A stretch of DNA of 53,658 nt from Myxococcota bacterium (GTDB lineage Bacteria; Myxococcota_A; UBA9160; UBA4427). The stretch covers positions 1-53,658 of the forward strand of contig JAPKBZ010000024.1 of the NCBI GenBank assembly GCA_028823175.1, given 5' to 3'. Below the pieces are notes generated by a model. It was not told where the DNA came from. It saw only the letters and a list, made by a program, of their open reading frames with translations, and did no database searches. Of the stretch, positions 46,287-53,658 are shown one piece after another (position 1 is the first letter of the stretch; each line of letters opens with the position of its first letter). Position numbers and translations under genes: made by a program.

Positions 46287-47348
46287 TTGAAGCCCTCGGC
46301 GCCGGTGGCCGGATTGGTGCTCGGCATCGAGAGCTCGTGCGACGAGATGGCGGCGGCGGTGGTGCGGTCGGGCCGTGAGGTGCTCTCGAACGTCGTGGCC
46401 AGCCAGAACGAGGTCCACGCGCCCTATGGCGGAGTGGTGCCCGAACTCGCTTCGCGCGACCACGCGCGGGTGGTATCGGGGGTCGTCGAGGCGGCTCTCG
46501 CCGAAGCGGGCGTGGCCCCCGAGGCCCTCGACGGGATCGCGGTGACGGCGGGACCTGGGCTCGTCGGTTCCTTGCTCGTCGGCCTGTCTTTCGCCAAGGC
46601 TCTCGCCTACCGGGTGGGCCGGCCCCTGGTGGCGGTCCATCACTTGGCCGGTCACCTGGCGGCGGCGGAACTCGCCGATGAAAGCCTCATGCCGCCCTAC
46701 CTGGGGCTGGTGGTGTCGGGCGGCCACACGGCTCTCTACCGCGTGGAAGCCGAGGCCGAGCCCGGTCTTCTCGGCCAGACCCTCGACGACGCCGTGGGTG
46801 AAGCCTTTGACAAGGTGGCCAAGCTCCTGGGCCTGGGCTTCCCCGGCGGTCCGGCGGTTTCCCGGGCGGCCGAGGCCGGCGATCCCGCAGCGGTCGCCTT
46901 TCCCCGCCCGATGGCGAAAAAACCCGGGCTGGATTTTTCCTATAGCGGGCTCAAGACGGCGGTGGCCCTGGAGGTGCAGCGCCGGGGCGGAGCCGACGCC
47001 ATGAGCGCAGGCGAGGTCGCCGATGTGGCCGCCTCCTTCGAGGCTGCCGCGGTGGAGTCGCTGCTCGTGCGTGCTCGCCGGGCGCTTTCGGCGGAGGGTC
47101 TCGACCGGATCGCGGTGGTCGGGGGGGTGGCGGCCAATCGCCGCCTGCGGGCCGAACTGGCGACGGCGGGGGAGCGCGACGGTTTTCGCCCCAGCTTTCC
47201 CCCCATCGCGCTGTGCACCGACAACGCCGTGATGATTGCCGCGGCGGGCGCCCGGTTGCTGGCGCGCGGGGTATCCGACGGTCTCTCCGTGGGCGCCTTT
47301 TCGAGGGTGCCGGTAGGTGAAGCGCCCTGGCGAGGCGCTCCCGCATGA
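46287..47348 (+). CDS. tsaD: tRNA threonylcarbamoyladenosine synthase subunit TsaD
   Basis: The 353-residue ASKHA-fold protein transfers threonylcarbamoyl to A37 of ANN-decoding tRNAs with TsaB and TsaE. It has the opening GLVLGIESSCDE, the iron-binding HHLAGH with HxxxH spacing, SGGHTALY, and the late CTDNAVMIAAAG. The start is TTG at 46287 with GAGGGAG upstream. It overlaps rsmA as ATGA. tsaB and tsaE are not in this window. Confidence 0.96.
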   Translation: MKPSAPVAGLVLGIESSCDEMAAAVVRSGREVLSNVVASQNEVHAPYGGVVPELASRDHARVVSGVVEAALAEAGVAPEALDGIAVTAGPGLVGSLLVGLSFAKALAYRVGRPLVAVHHLAGHLAAAELADESLMPPYLGLVVSGGHTALYRVEAEAEPGLLGQTLDDAVGEAFDKVAKLLGLGFPGGPAVSRAAEAGDPAAVAFPRPMAKKPGLDFSYSGLKTAVALEVQRRGGADAMSAGEVADVAASFEAAAVESLLVRARRALSAEGLDRIAVVGGVAANRRLRAELATAGERDGFRPSFPPIALCTDNAVMIAAAGARLLARGVSDGLSVGAFSRVPVGEAPWRGAPA

Positions 47349-48199
47349 GCCCTCTTCCCGGCGGCGGAGATACTCGAGAGATTCTGGCTCGGCGGGGGCT
47401 CCATCTGCGCCGGGAATTGGGGCAGAATTTTCTCACCGACGATCGCCTGGCCGATCGCCTGGCGGGTCTGGCCGGGGTGGGTCCCGAAGACCGGGTGATC
47501 GAGGTGGGGACCGGGCTGGGCGTCCTGACCCGGGCTCTGGCCCGGCGGGCTCGGACGGTGATCAGCTTCGAGATCGATTCGGGCCTGGTGGCCGCCCTGG
47601 GCGAAGAGGGGCTCTTGCCGGCCAACGTCGAACTGATCCACGCCGATGCTCTGGGCGTCGATCTCGGGGAGTTCGTGGGAGACGGCGAAGCGCCGGTGCG
47701 CGTGGTGGCCAATCTGCCCTACTCGGCGGCGACGCCGCTCCTGCGCCGTATGCTCGACCTCCGGCATCGCCTGGCGGACTGGTCGGTGATGCTCCAACGC
47801 GAAGTGGCCAAGCGCATCGTCGCGCCGGTGGGCAGCCGGGATTACGGCTCCCTGGCCGTGCTCCACCACCTCACCGTCGACGCCCAGGTCCAGCAGGAAC
47901 TCGGACCGGGGAGCTTCTTTCCCGCGCCGGCCGTGCATTCCAGTTTTCTGCGGGTGTGGCCTCGGCAAACGCCTCTGCTCGAGCCCGGCGAGCTTGCCCA
48001 CGTTGAGCGCGTGGTACGGGCCGCGTTCGCTCAGCGCCGAAAGACCCTGGTCAATTGTCTGCGCGCCGGCAGTACCTGGGCGGGGGGGGATCGCGCCCGG
48101 CTCGAGGGGCTCCTCGAAGGGGTGGGCATCGACCCCGGCAAGCGTGCCGAGCAGGTCGACCCCCAGCGCCTGCTCGCCCTGGCTCGGGCCCTGGCCTGA
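47345..48199 (+). CDS. rsmA: 16S rRNA dimethyladenosine transferase RsmA (KsgA)
   Basis: The 284-residue SAM methyltransferase dimethylates the two adjacent adenines near the 3' end of 16S rRNA (A1518, A1519 in E. coli). It has LGQNFLTD at 25-32, the SAM loop EVGTGLGVLT, acidic FEID, and catalytic NLPYSAATPLL. The C-terminal helical domain is complete (AQRRKTLVNCL). Coupled to tsaD by ATGA overlap, a frequent bacterial pairing. Confidence 0.96.
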   Translation: MSPLPGGGDTREILARRGLHLRRELGQNFLTDDRLADRLAGLAGVGPEDRVIEVGTGLGVLTRALARRARTVISFEIDSGLVAALGEEGLLPANVELIHADALGVDLGEFVGDGEAPVRVVANLPYSAATPLLRRMLDLRHRLADWSVMLQREVAKRIVAPVGSRDYGSLAVLHHLTVDAQVQQELGPGSFFPAPAVHSSFLRVWPRQTPLLEPGELAHVERVVRAAFAQRRKTLVNCLRAGSTWAGGDRARLEGLLEGVGIDPGKRAEQVDPQRLLALARALA

Positions 48200-48239
48200 G
48201 TGCTTGCGCAAGCGCGCCGAGGACTGCACCGTCTCGACT

Positions 48240-48524
48240 ATGGATGAAACCCAGATTTTCGAGGCCCTGCTCGAACTCGCCGGCGGGGCGGGCATAAAGG
48301 TCCGGCTCGGCGGGGGAGGCAACCTTGGCGAAGATCTGCCGCCCGTGGCCAGCGGAGCCTGCCGGGTGCGGGGCGAATTGTGGGTGGTACTCGCCGCATC
48401 GGACTCAGTACCCATCCAGATTGCGACCCTGGCCGGAGCCCTGCGCGAGCACGCCGCCGAGTTCGTGGAGAGCCGCCACGTGGCCCCGGCGGTTCGGGCC
48501 TTTTTGAATCCCCAGGGGGAATGA
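48240..48524 (+). CDS. Small conserved-looking hypothetical protein
   Basis: This 94-residue frame starts with ATG at 48240 (MDETQIFEALLELAGG), 40 bases after rsmA, and has coding-like GC-rich third positions. The protein alternates helices with a short strand region (ACRVRGELWVVLAA) and has no signal peptide, membrane helix or metal motif. I do not recognise a family. Its size and pattern, a helix, a Gly-rich turn and a hydrophobic strand, fit a small alpha/beta domain. Probably the last gene of the tol-rsmA transcript. No clear ribosome site is seen. Confidence 0.6.
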   Translation: MDETQIFEALLELAGGAGIKVRLGGGGNLGEDLPPVASGACRVRGELWVVLAASDSVPIQIATLAGALREHAAEFVESRHVAPAVRAFLNPQGE

Positions 48525-49028
48525 GGCCGGGTTTTGCTTGACGCCCCGGCCGCCTCGGGTGAAACTGCCTGTGTTGAGGGGCACCGCAAGGCGCGGGCCC
48601 TATCTGAAAAAACCTGCCCGGGCAGCGCCGCTCCCGGAAGATTTGAGAGAGGCCTCTCCACCACTCCGAAAACGCTTGGATCCCTGGCGCCCTTGGGCGC
48701 CGCTGCCGGCAGGGCTTAGCCTGGGTTGGCGAAATGAAAGAGGGACCGGGACGGGGGTGAGGGGGAGATCGGTTGGCCAAGGGTCCACGCACTCGCCCCA
48801 AGGGCAGGTGTGTGCGCCGAGGGATCGAAGGTGCGACGAGCGCCGGAACGCCCAGCCACGGATCTCACCCAAGCGCCCCCGGATTTTGCGGGAGGCGCTT
48901 TTTTATTTTCCGATCGTTCGTCGCTGCTGTTTCAACGAGGTCTCGAGATTCCCTTTCCCGCTCAGCGGGAAGCCAGGCAATCCACGAACTCCGAGGACAC
49001 CGGGCCCCCAGGTTGGAGGCCATCTGTC
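48525..49028. other. Gene-free region before panB with a terminator
   Basis: These 504 bases hold no convincing gene. A plus-strand open frame from 48538 reads straight through the terminator stem and into panB out of frame, so it is unlikely to be real, although its first 70 codons are Lys/Arg/Pro-rich and not absurd. The rho-independent terminator at 48871-48908 implies that some plus-strand transcript ends here. A small RNA in 48525-48870 cannot be excluded. Confidence 0.55.
48871..48908 (+). terminator. Rho-independent terminator
   Basis: AAGCGCCCCCG pairs with CGGGAGGCGCTT (one bulge) around a GATTTTG loop and is followed by TTTTTTATTTT. This is the clearest intrinsic terminator in the window. 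It lies 346 bases after the small hypothetical gene, which is far for its own 3' end. Confidence 0.85.
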
Positions 49029-49856
49029 ATGTCGACGGTTACCGCTTCAGCACACCGAGAGCACCGAGTCACGGTGCGCTCCCTCGCCCAGCGCAAAAGC
49101 CGGGGCGAACCCTTCACCATGTTGACCGCGTACGATTTCTCCTTTGCGCGCATCTTTGACGCCGCCGGTATCGATCTGCTCCTGGTCGGCGACTCGGTGG
49201 GCAACGTGGTTCAGGGCGTCGAGACGACCCTGCCCGTGACCCTCGACGAACTGATCTACCACACCCGAATGGTGGTGCGGGGCGCCCGCCGGAGCCTGGT
49301 GGTCGCCGATATGCCCTTCGGCAGTTATCAGGTCGGCCCCGAGGATGCCGTGCGCAGCGCGATCCGCTTCGTCAAGGAAGCCGGCGCCCAGGCGGTGAAG
49401 CTCGAGGGCGGCTCCCTGGTGGCCGAGAGCATCGAGCGCATCGTGCGCGCTCAGGTGCCCGTGATGGGCCATGTTGGCTTGACCCCGCAATCCGTTAACG
49501 CCATGGGGGGCTACCGCGTCCAGGGTAGGGGTGACGAGGGCCGCGCCCAGGTGATCGAAGACGCCCGGGCCGTTCAGGAAGCCGGGGCCTTCGCAGTGGT
49601 GCTCGAGGGCATTCCCGCCGATCTCGGCCGCGAGATCACCGCCGAGCTCCAGATCCCCACCATCGGCATCGGGGCCGGACCGGCCTGCGATGGCCAGGTA
49701 CTCGTGATGCACGACATGCTCGGCCTCGGCGATTCGCCCCCGAGCTTCGTGAAGCAATACGCCCAGCTCGGCGAGTTGGCCAGCGATGCCGCGAAGGCCT
49801 TCGCGGAAGAGGTGGTCAACCGAAAATTCCCCGACGCCATGCACTCGTACCGTTAG
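49029..49856 (+). CDS. panB: 3-methyl-2-oxobutanoate hydroxymethyltransferase
   Basis: PanB makes ketopantoate from alpha-ketoisovalerate using methylene-tetrahydrofolate, the first step of pantothenate synthesis. The 275-residue TIM-barrel protein has MLTAYDFSFARIFDAAG, metal-binding LLVGDSVGNVV, VKLEGG, and GHVGLTPQSVNAMGGYRVQG, all diagnostic. The ATG at 49029 has GGAGG about 9 bases upstream; longer readings contain the terminator sequence and are rejected. panC follows 21 bases later. Confidence 0.97.
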   Translation: MSTVTASAHREHRVTVRSLAQRKSRGEPFTMLTAYDFSFARIFDAAGIDLLLVGDSVGNVVQGVETTLPVTLDELIYHTRMVVRGARRSLVVADMPFGSYQVGPEDAVRSAIRFVKEAGAQAVKLEGGSLVAESIERIVRAQVPVMGHVGLTPQSVNAMGGYRVQGRGDEGRAQVIEDARAVQEAGAFAVVLEGIPADLGREITAELQIPTIGIGAGPACDGQVLVMHDMLGLGDSPPSFVKQYAQLGELASDAAKAFAEEVVNRKFPDAMHSYR

Positions 49857-49877
49857 GGGCGAGGCGTTTCGCTTTTC

Positions 49878-50765
49878 ATGTTGTCTCCCCCGATTGTCAC
49901 CACGGTGCGCGAACTCCAGGCCCGGGCCGATGGCGAGCGCGCCGCCGGCCGCCGGATCGCTCTGGTGCCCACCATGGGCGCGCTCCATGCCGGGCACATG
50001 TCCCTGGTGAAGGCCGCGCGCGAGCACGCCGACCGCGTCTGGATGTCGATCTTCGTCAACCCGACCCAATTCAATGACGCCAAGGATTTCGACGCCTACC
50101 CCGTCGATCTAGCCCGGGACTTGGCCCTGGCGGCCGAGCACGGCGTCGATCTCGTCTTTAACCCCGAGGCCCGGGAGCTCTATCCCGAGGGCGCCAAGAC
50201 CTGGGTCGATGTCGAGGGCCTGACCGATGCGCTCTGCGGGGCGAGCCGGCCCGGTCATTTTCGGGGGGTCACCACGGTGGTGAGCAAGCTTCTGCTGGCG
50301 GCGCGCCCCCATGTCGCGGTCTTCGGCGAGAAGGATTTCCAGCAATGCGCGGTGATTCGCCGCATGGTGGCCGACCTGGGCTTCGGAGTGGAGATCATCG
50401 GGGCCCCCACGGTGCGCGAGCCCGATGGTCTGGCGCTCTCGAGCCGGAACGTCCATCTCGGCCCCGAGGCCCGGGCCCAGGCCCTGGCTCTGGTGCGCGG
50501 CCTGGACGCCGCCGAGGCGGCGGTCGCTCGGGGCGAGCGCGGGCGGGACGCCCTGCTGGCCCGGGTCGAGGCAGAGATTGGCCGCGCCCCCCTGGCCGAG
50601 ATCGACTATGCGGAGTTGCGCGATCCCGACAGCCTGGAACCCGCCCCGGCCCAGCTCGCCGGACCGGCCCTGCTGGCCCTGGCCGTCGAGTTTCGGCCCG
50701 GCCCGGGCGGCCAGGGGAAGCGGGTTCGCCTGATCGACAACCGGGTGCTGGCTCCCGCCGGCTAG
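49878..50765 (+). CDS. panC: Pantothenate synthetase
   Basis: PanC condenses pantoate and beta-alanine with ATP to give pantothenate. The 295-residue protein has the HxGH nucleotide motif (His37 and His40 in GALHAGH), VNPTQFN, GHFRGVTTVV, FGEKDFQQ and LALSSRN, as in the family. It pairs with panB in an operon. The C-terminal lobe is Ala-rich but of normal length. Ribosome site weak. Confidence 0.97.
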   Translation: MLSPPIVTTVRELQARADGERAAGRRIALVPTMGALHAGHMSLVKAAREHADRVWMSIFVNPTQFNDAKDFDAYPVDLARDLALAAEHGVDLVFNPEARELYPEGAKTWVDVEGLTDALCGASRPGHFRGVTTVVSKLLLAARPHVAVFGEKDFQQCAVIRRMVADLGFGVEIIGAPTVREPDGLALSSRNVHLGPEARAQALALVRGLDAAEAAVARGERGRDALLARVEAEIGRAPLAEIDYAELRDPDSLEPAPAQLAGPALLALAVEFRPGPGGQGKRVRLIDNRVLAPAG

Positions 50766-50790
50766 CCCCGAGGCGACGGGCGGCTGGGCT

Positions 50791-50860
50791 GAGGGAAGAG
50801 GGCGGAGCGAAGAGCGCCGAAGGAAGAGCGCGGAAGGAAAAGCGCCGAGGGAAGAGCGCG
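50791..50860. repeat. 14-base purine-rich tandem repeat, five units
   Basis: Units start at 50791, 50805, 50819, 50833 and 50847 and follow GAGGGAAGAGCGCG or GAAGGAAAAGCGCC, differing at one to four positions. The array lies 25 bases after the panC stop and 53 bases before smpB. The plus strand is almost all purine apart from a GCGC or GGCG core in each unit. Confidence 0.9.
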
Positions 50861-50913
50861 GCCGGGCGGGTTGAACACCCGCTCCCGGGCTTCGGGCGCT
50901 AGGATTGCGGGTC

Positions 50914-51387
50914 ATGGCCGAAGAGGGAACCAAGAACATCGCGCGCAATCGCCGCGCCCACCGCGAGTACGAGGTGCTCGATACCTTCGAGGCCGGCATC
51001 GCTTTGATTGGGCCCGAGGTGAAGAGCCTGCGCGCGGGCCGCGCCAACTTGGGCGACGCCTATGGGGTCGTGCGCAAGGGTGGTTGCTGGCTCGAAAAGC
51101 TGCATATCAGCCCCTACGAGCCCGCGACCCGGGAGAACGCCGACCCCCAGCGCTCGCGCCAATTGCTGCTCCACGGCCGGGAGATTCGCAAGATCCAGAG
51201 CCGGATCGCTGAGCGGGGGCTGACGCTGATTCCGCTCAGCCTCTATTTCAGGAACGGCCGGGCCAAGGTCGAGCTGGCCCTGGTGCGCGGCAAGCGCTCC
51301 CGGGACAAGCGGGAGGACATCAAGAGCAAGGACGCCCAGCGCGAAGCGGATCGGGCTATGAGCGATCGCAGGCGGGGCCGCCGATGA
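50914..51387 (+). CDS. smpB: SsrA-binding protein SmpB
   Basis: SmpB binds the tRNA-like part of tmRNA and delivers it to stalled ribosomes. The 157-residue protein has NRRAHREYEVLDTFEAGI, GPEVKSLRAGRANLGDAY, and the lysine/arginine-rich C-terminal tail (RGKRSRDKREDIKSKDA) that enters the mRNA channel. Length matches E. coli (160). The ATG at 50914 gives the expected short N-terminus. Its RNA partner ssrA is 1.9 kb downstream on the same strand. Confidence 0.97.
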   Translation: MAEEGTKNIARNRRAHREYEVLDTFEAGIALIGPEVKSLRAGRANLGDAYGVVRKGGCWLEKLHISPYEPATRENADPQRSRQLLLHGREIRKIQSRIAERGLTLIPLSLYFRNGRAKVELALVRGKRSRDKREDIKSKDAQREADRAMSDRRRGRR

Positions 51388-51428
51388 CCGCCGGGTGCTG
51401 GGCCGAGTTTTCGAGATCCCAGCGGGGC

Positions 51429-51469
51429 GAGGTGTCCCTCCGCGCCGAAGCGCGGCGGGCTGAGACCTC
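51429..51469 (+). other. Two-part hairpin after smpB
   Basis: GAGGTGTC (51429-51436) pairs with GAGACCTC (51462-51469) with one mismatch, enclosing a perfect CCGCGC/GCGCGG stem with CGAA tetraloop (51440-51455). It starts about 40 bases after the smpB stop. No T tract follows, so it may be an mRNA stabiliser or attenuator rather than a terminator. The rest of this 175-base gap is unremarkable. Confidence 0.4.
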
Positions 51470-51562
51470 ACTCTGGTCGCCACGAGACGCCGAGAGCCCC
51501 AGCCGGCAAAAAAAAGGTGCCACGGCTTACTTTTTGGCCCGGAATTGCCGATAGAGAAACCG

Positions 51563-53182
51563 ATGTCCTTTGCCCATCTCATACGCGACCAACTCGCAGC
51601 CAACCACCGGGTGGCCGTGGCGGTCGTCGATGTGCTCGGCGAATCTGGCGAGGCCGCGATTCGGGCCCGGGCCATGCGCGCCCTGGGCGATGAGGCGCCG
51701 GCTCTCCACCAGGCGGGACGCTGGATCTCCCCCAAGCGGATGGTCGCGCTTTTCGAAGCCGCCGGGCTTTCCCGGAGCCGAGGTCGCCGAGTGGGGCAAC
51801 TTTTGATGAGGCCCGGCCGCGTCGGGCTGGCGCTTTGCTACGGCGGGTTGGCGACTCCGGAGAAGGCCTATCGCCGGGTGGACGATCTGCTCGCCCGGGA
51901 GTCGGCCATCGGCCGCTACTACACCGCATCCATCGACTCCGAATGCGCGCGGGTGGCCTATAGCCCGGCTGCCCCAGGCGCCGACGCGCGCTCGGCCTGG
52001 CCCGCGGAACTGGGACCCGCTGTCTGCGGCATGCGGGAGGGCATGCTCGAAGCCGTCCCGATGCTCTTCGGATTGCTGCCCGGGCGCGTCCGCGAAACCC
52101 AATGTGCCTTTGAGGGGGCCGAGCACTGCGAGTTCGAAGTGCGCTGGACCCGAAACCCGCGCCGGGGGCTCGCCCTGGGTGCGGCGGTCGGCGGCGTTCT
52201 GGGAGGCCTCGGCCTGGCCGCCCTCGGCGTGCCGGCTTGGGGCTGGGTGCTGGGCGTGGTGGGGCTTGCGCTTCTGGCCGGCGGGACTGGCCGAGCCGTC
52301 GATCTGGCCCAGCAACTCGAAGCCGTCGGGGGCGCGCGTCGCGGCCAGTTGGCGCTGCTCGAACAACTCGAATCCGGCCTCGCCGAGCGCATGGACGACA
52401 TTGCGCGCCTGGGTGAGCGCCCGGCGAGCGCGGAGTCAAGCCTGAGCCAGGGAGAGGGCTTGGTGCCCGTTTCCCAGGCGGAGCGTTCTGGGGGCAGTGC
52501 GGGGGCGGTGATGGCTGCCGCCGGTGGCCAGGCCACGGCGGACCTCCAGGAGGCCGCAATGGGCCTCGCCGAACAGCTTGAAGACCTCGAGGCCATGGCC
52601 CAGGAGAGCGGGGACGCCGCCGACGCCTGGCGTGAGGGCCTCGACCATTGCCGGCTCCACGCACGCCGCATGGAAGCCGCCGCGGGGGTTCTCGGGCGCG
52701 CCATGGGCGCGGGCGGGGGACGCCGGGAAAACGACTTAAAGAAGCTCGTCGAAGCCGCTCTGGCGCGCTTCCGGGCGGGCCAGCCCACGGATCTCCTCAT
52801 CGCCGAGGAGCTCGAGGACGGCTTGTCCCCGGTGGCCTGCGATGCGGGCCAGATTGAGTTTGTGGTGGAGCAACTTCTCGCCATCGCCCGGGCGGCCTCG
52901 TCCGGCGATGCCGAGGTGACGATCCGCGTTGGCCTTCGCGCCGCACCTGGGGGCGTGGAGGTGGTGGTGGAGGACGAGGGCGAACGCCTCGAAGCCGAAC
53001 TCATCGACCGCATCTTCGACCCCTTCGTAGAAGGGGATGCCGAGAGCAGCGAGCCCGGGCAGGGGGGGCTGCGGGCCTGCCTGCGCGTGGTGGAAGATCA
53101 CGGCGGCGAGTTTGTGGTGCAGCCCGCCGACGAACGGGGCAATCGGATCGCCTTCGTGCTTCCGGCCCCCGAAGGCAGCTGA
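51563..53182 (+). CDS. V4R-like sensor with degenerate histidine-kinase module
   Basis: The 539-residue protein has an N-terminal cytosolic domain (1-197) ending in CAFEGAEHCEFEVRW, which resembles V4R or TIGR02265-type ligand domains. Two close transmembrane helices (about 203-243) follow, then a helical region (255-395) and a C-terminal HATPase-like fold (400-535). The kinase module looks inactive: no H-box His is visible, the N-box Asn is missing (VEQLLAIARAA), and G1 reads DEGER rather than DxGxG. F-box RIFDPF and EDHGGEF remain. It may be a pseudokinase or ligand-controlled scaffold. ATG at 51563 is chosen; a TTG six codons earlier is possible. Confidence 0.7.
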   Translation: MSFAHLIRDQLAANHRVAVAVVDVLGESGEAAIRARAMRALGDEAPALHQAGRWISPKRMVALFEAAGLSRSRGRRVGQLLMRPGRVGLALCYGGLATPEKAYRRVDDLLARESAIGRYYTASIDSECARVAYSPAAPGADARSAWPAELGPAVCGMREGMLEAVPMLFGLLPGRVRETQCAFEGAEHCEFEVRWTRNPRRGLALGAAVGGVLGGLGLAALGVPAWGWVLGVVGLALLAGGTGRAVDLAQQLEAVGGARRGQLALLEQLESGLAERMDDIARLGERPASAESSLSQGEGLVPVSQAERSGGSAGAVMAAAGGQATADLQEAAMGLAEQLEDLEAMAQESGDAADAWREGLDHCRLHARRMEAAAGVLGRAMGAGGGRRENDLKKLVEAALARFRAGQPTDLLIAEELEDGLSPVACDAGQIEFVVEQLLAIARAASSGDAEVTIRVGLRAAPGGVEVVVEDEGERLEAELIDRIFDPFVEGDAESSEPGQGGLRACLRVVEDHGGEFVVQPADERGNRIAFVLPAPEGS

Positions 53183-53229
53183 GCGGCCGCCGCCCGACTT
53201 GCCGCTGATCTGCCACTTTGCCGAAGCTC

Positions 53230-53258
53230 TTGGCCCAGGCGCCGGATCGGGGTATCCT
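53230..53258 (+). promoter_or_regulatory. Putative sigma70 promoter of ssrA
   Basis: TTGGCC (53230-53235) and TATCCT (53253-53258) are 17 bases apart, each with 4 of 6 consensus matches. The -10 element ends 10 bases before the mature tmRNA 5' end, so a transcript would need only a short 5' trim by RNase P. Confidence 0.6.
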
Positions 53259-53268
53259 TGGGGCGTGT

Positions 53269-53635
53269 GGGGGCGATCTGGCTTCGACGGGTGGTCGAAG
53301 GTGGGCGCTGCGTGCCGAGATGGTCGCGCTCTCGTTAATCAGACGACACTGTTGGTAACTTTTAGATGCCGACGATAACTACGCACTCGCTGCCTAGCTG
53401 AAACTAGGCTAGCGACTCTCGTCCGTGACGCCTTCTATCGGGTTGCGGGAGTCATCAGAAGGCTGGTCACGGGCCGTTTCTCGGCCGCATCCCGTGACGA
53501 GACCCATGTCGAGATAGGGTGAAGGTTCTCCAGGACCTCGCGACTGCCGATCCCGAATTTGAGCGAGGACTACGCACGTAGACGCGCTGATTGGACACCA
53601 TGCGGACGCGGGTTCGATTCCCGCCGCCTCCACCA
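53269..53635 (+). ncRNA. ssrA: tmRNA (SsrA)
   Basis: The 5' end GGGGGCGATCTGGCTTCGAC and the 3' end with a T arm (GGGTTCGATTCCC) and acceptor strand CGCCTCC-ACCA are diagnostic. The seven acceptor pairs form with one G-U. The CCA is encoded. The tag reading frame at 53365-53397 gives D-A-D-D-N-Y-A-L-A-A then TAG, ending in the ALAA degron recognised by ClpXP-type proteases. The first codon of the tag is GAT (Asp) by alignment to the E. coli tag, whereas most tags resume on Ala. The RNA is about 367 bases, one-piece form. Confidence 0.97.
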
Positions 53636-53658
53636 CTCAACACCTATAAATCCAGATT

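Noticed and set aside
46940..48664. Long minus-strand open frame across tsaD and rsmA
   Set aside because: It is antisense to two well-identified genes and has no recognisable domain.
48538..49125. Plus-strand open frame between the small hypothetical gene and panB
   Set aside because: It runs through the rho-independent terminator and into panB out of frame; composition is Arg/Pro-rich. A short gene in its first 70 codons cannot be fully excluded.
53409..53636. Minus-strand open frame beginning MVEAAGIEPAS
   Set aside because: It is antisense to the tmRNA gene; this peptide start is a well-known false call made from the reverse complement of tRNA-like 3' ends.

Overview
The window is high-GC DNA from a Gram-negative bacterium. 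The evidence for Gram-negative envelope is a tolQ-tolR-tolA-tolB-cpoB cluster, a LolC/E-type lipoprotein permease and several lipoprotein signals. A V4R-like sensor, a long ankyrin protein, TetR/thioesterase/dehydrogenase sets and a single-chain PurL fit an uncultured delta-proteobacterium-like lineage (Myxococcota or a related phylum). That placement is inferred from gene content and has no marker phylogeny behind it. Genes are packed tightly, with many ATGA, TTGA, TAATG or TGATG start/stop overlaps and several TTG or GTG starts. No insertion sequence, integrase, prophage or CRISPR array is visible.

Region 1 (1-9 kb) is accessory metabolism. A secreted cyclase-family enzyme is divergent from a membrane-anchored FAH-fold protein and a SRPBCC-Rieske protein. 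A minus-strand cluster follows: PhyH oxygenase, GH5-like hydrolase, fatty acid desaturase. Next is a LolC/E-like permease with an unusual five-helix N-terminal extension. Region 2 (8-18.9 kb, minus strand) holds purL-purB-PpiC, with a visible promoter before purL, and a two-gene biotin-dependent acyl-CoA carboxylase. Region 3 (19-23.4 kb) holds an APH-fold kinase, a PaaI thioesterase divergent from a TetR regulator, a zinc dehydrogenase and a DUF7064-like protein. These look like a lipid/acyl-CoA catabolic set.

Region 4 (23.9-29.4 kb) has topA and a histidine kinase/sigma54-activator pair. Region 5 (29.5-36 kb, minus) is the coupled operon holB-metG-tatD-suhB-like-ankyrin protein. Region 6 (36-41.3 kb) has a moaD-moaE fusion with moaB, then rpoH-DUF192, a cytochrome c and pepA. 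Region 7 (41.5-48.5 kb, plus) runs tolQRAB-cpoB without pal, then a DksA-like protein, tsaD, rsmA and a small hypothetical. Region 8 (49-53.6 kb) has panB-panC, smpB, a degenerate sensor kinase and the tmRNA gene ssrA, so both trans-translation partners are within 2.5 kb.

The most distinctive unexplained features are short tandem repeats placed at or just after stop codons at four loci (periods of 6, 18, 19 and 14 bases), the MoaD-MoaE fusion with an internal Gly-Gly, the extended LolC/E protein, a putative 17-residue leader peptide overlapping tolA, and a sensor that appears to have lost all kinase motifs. I see no gene cluster that clearly amounts to a new defence or mobile system.
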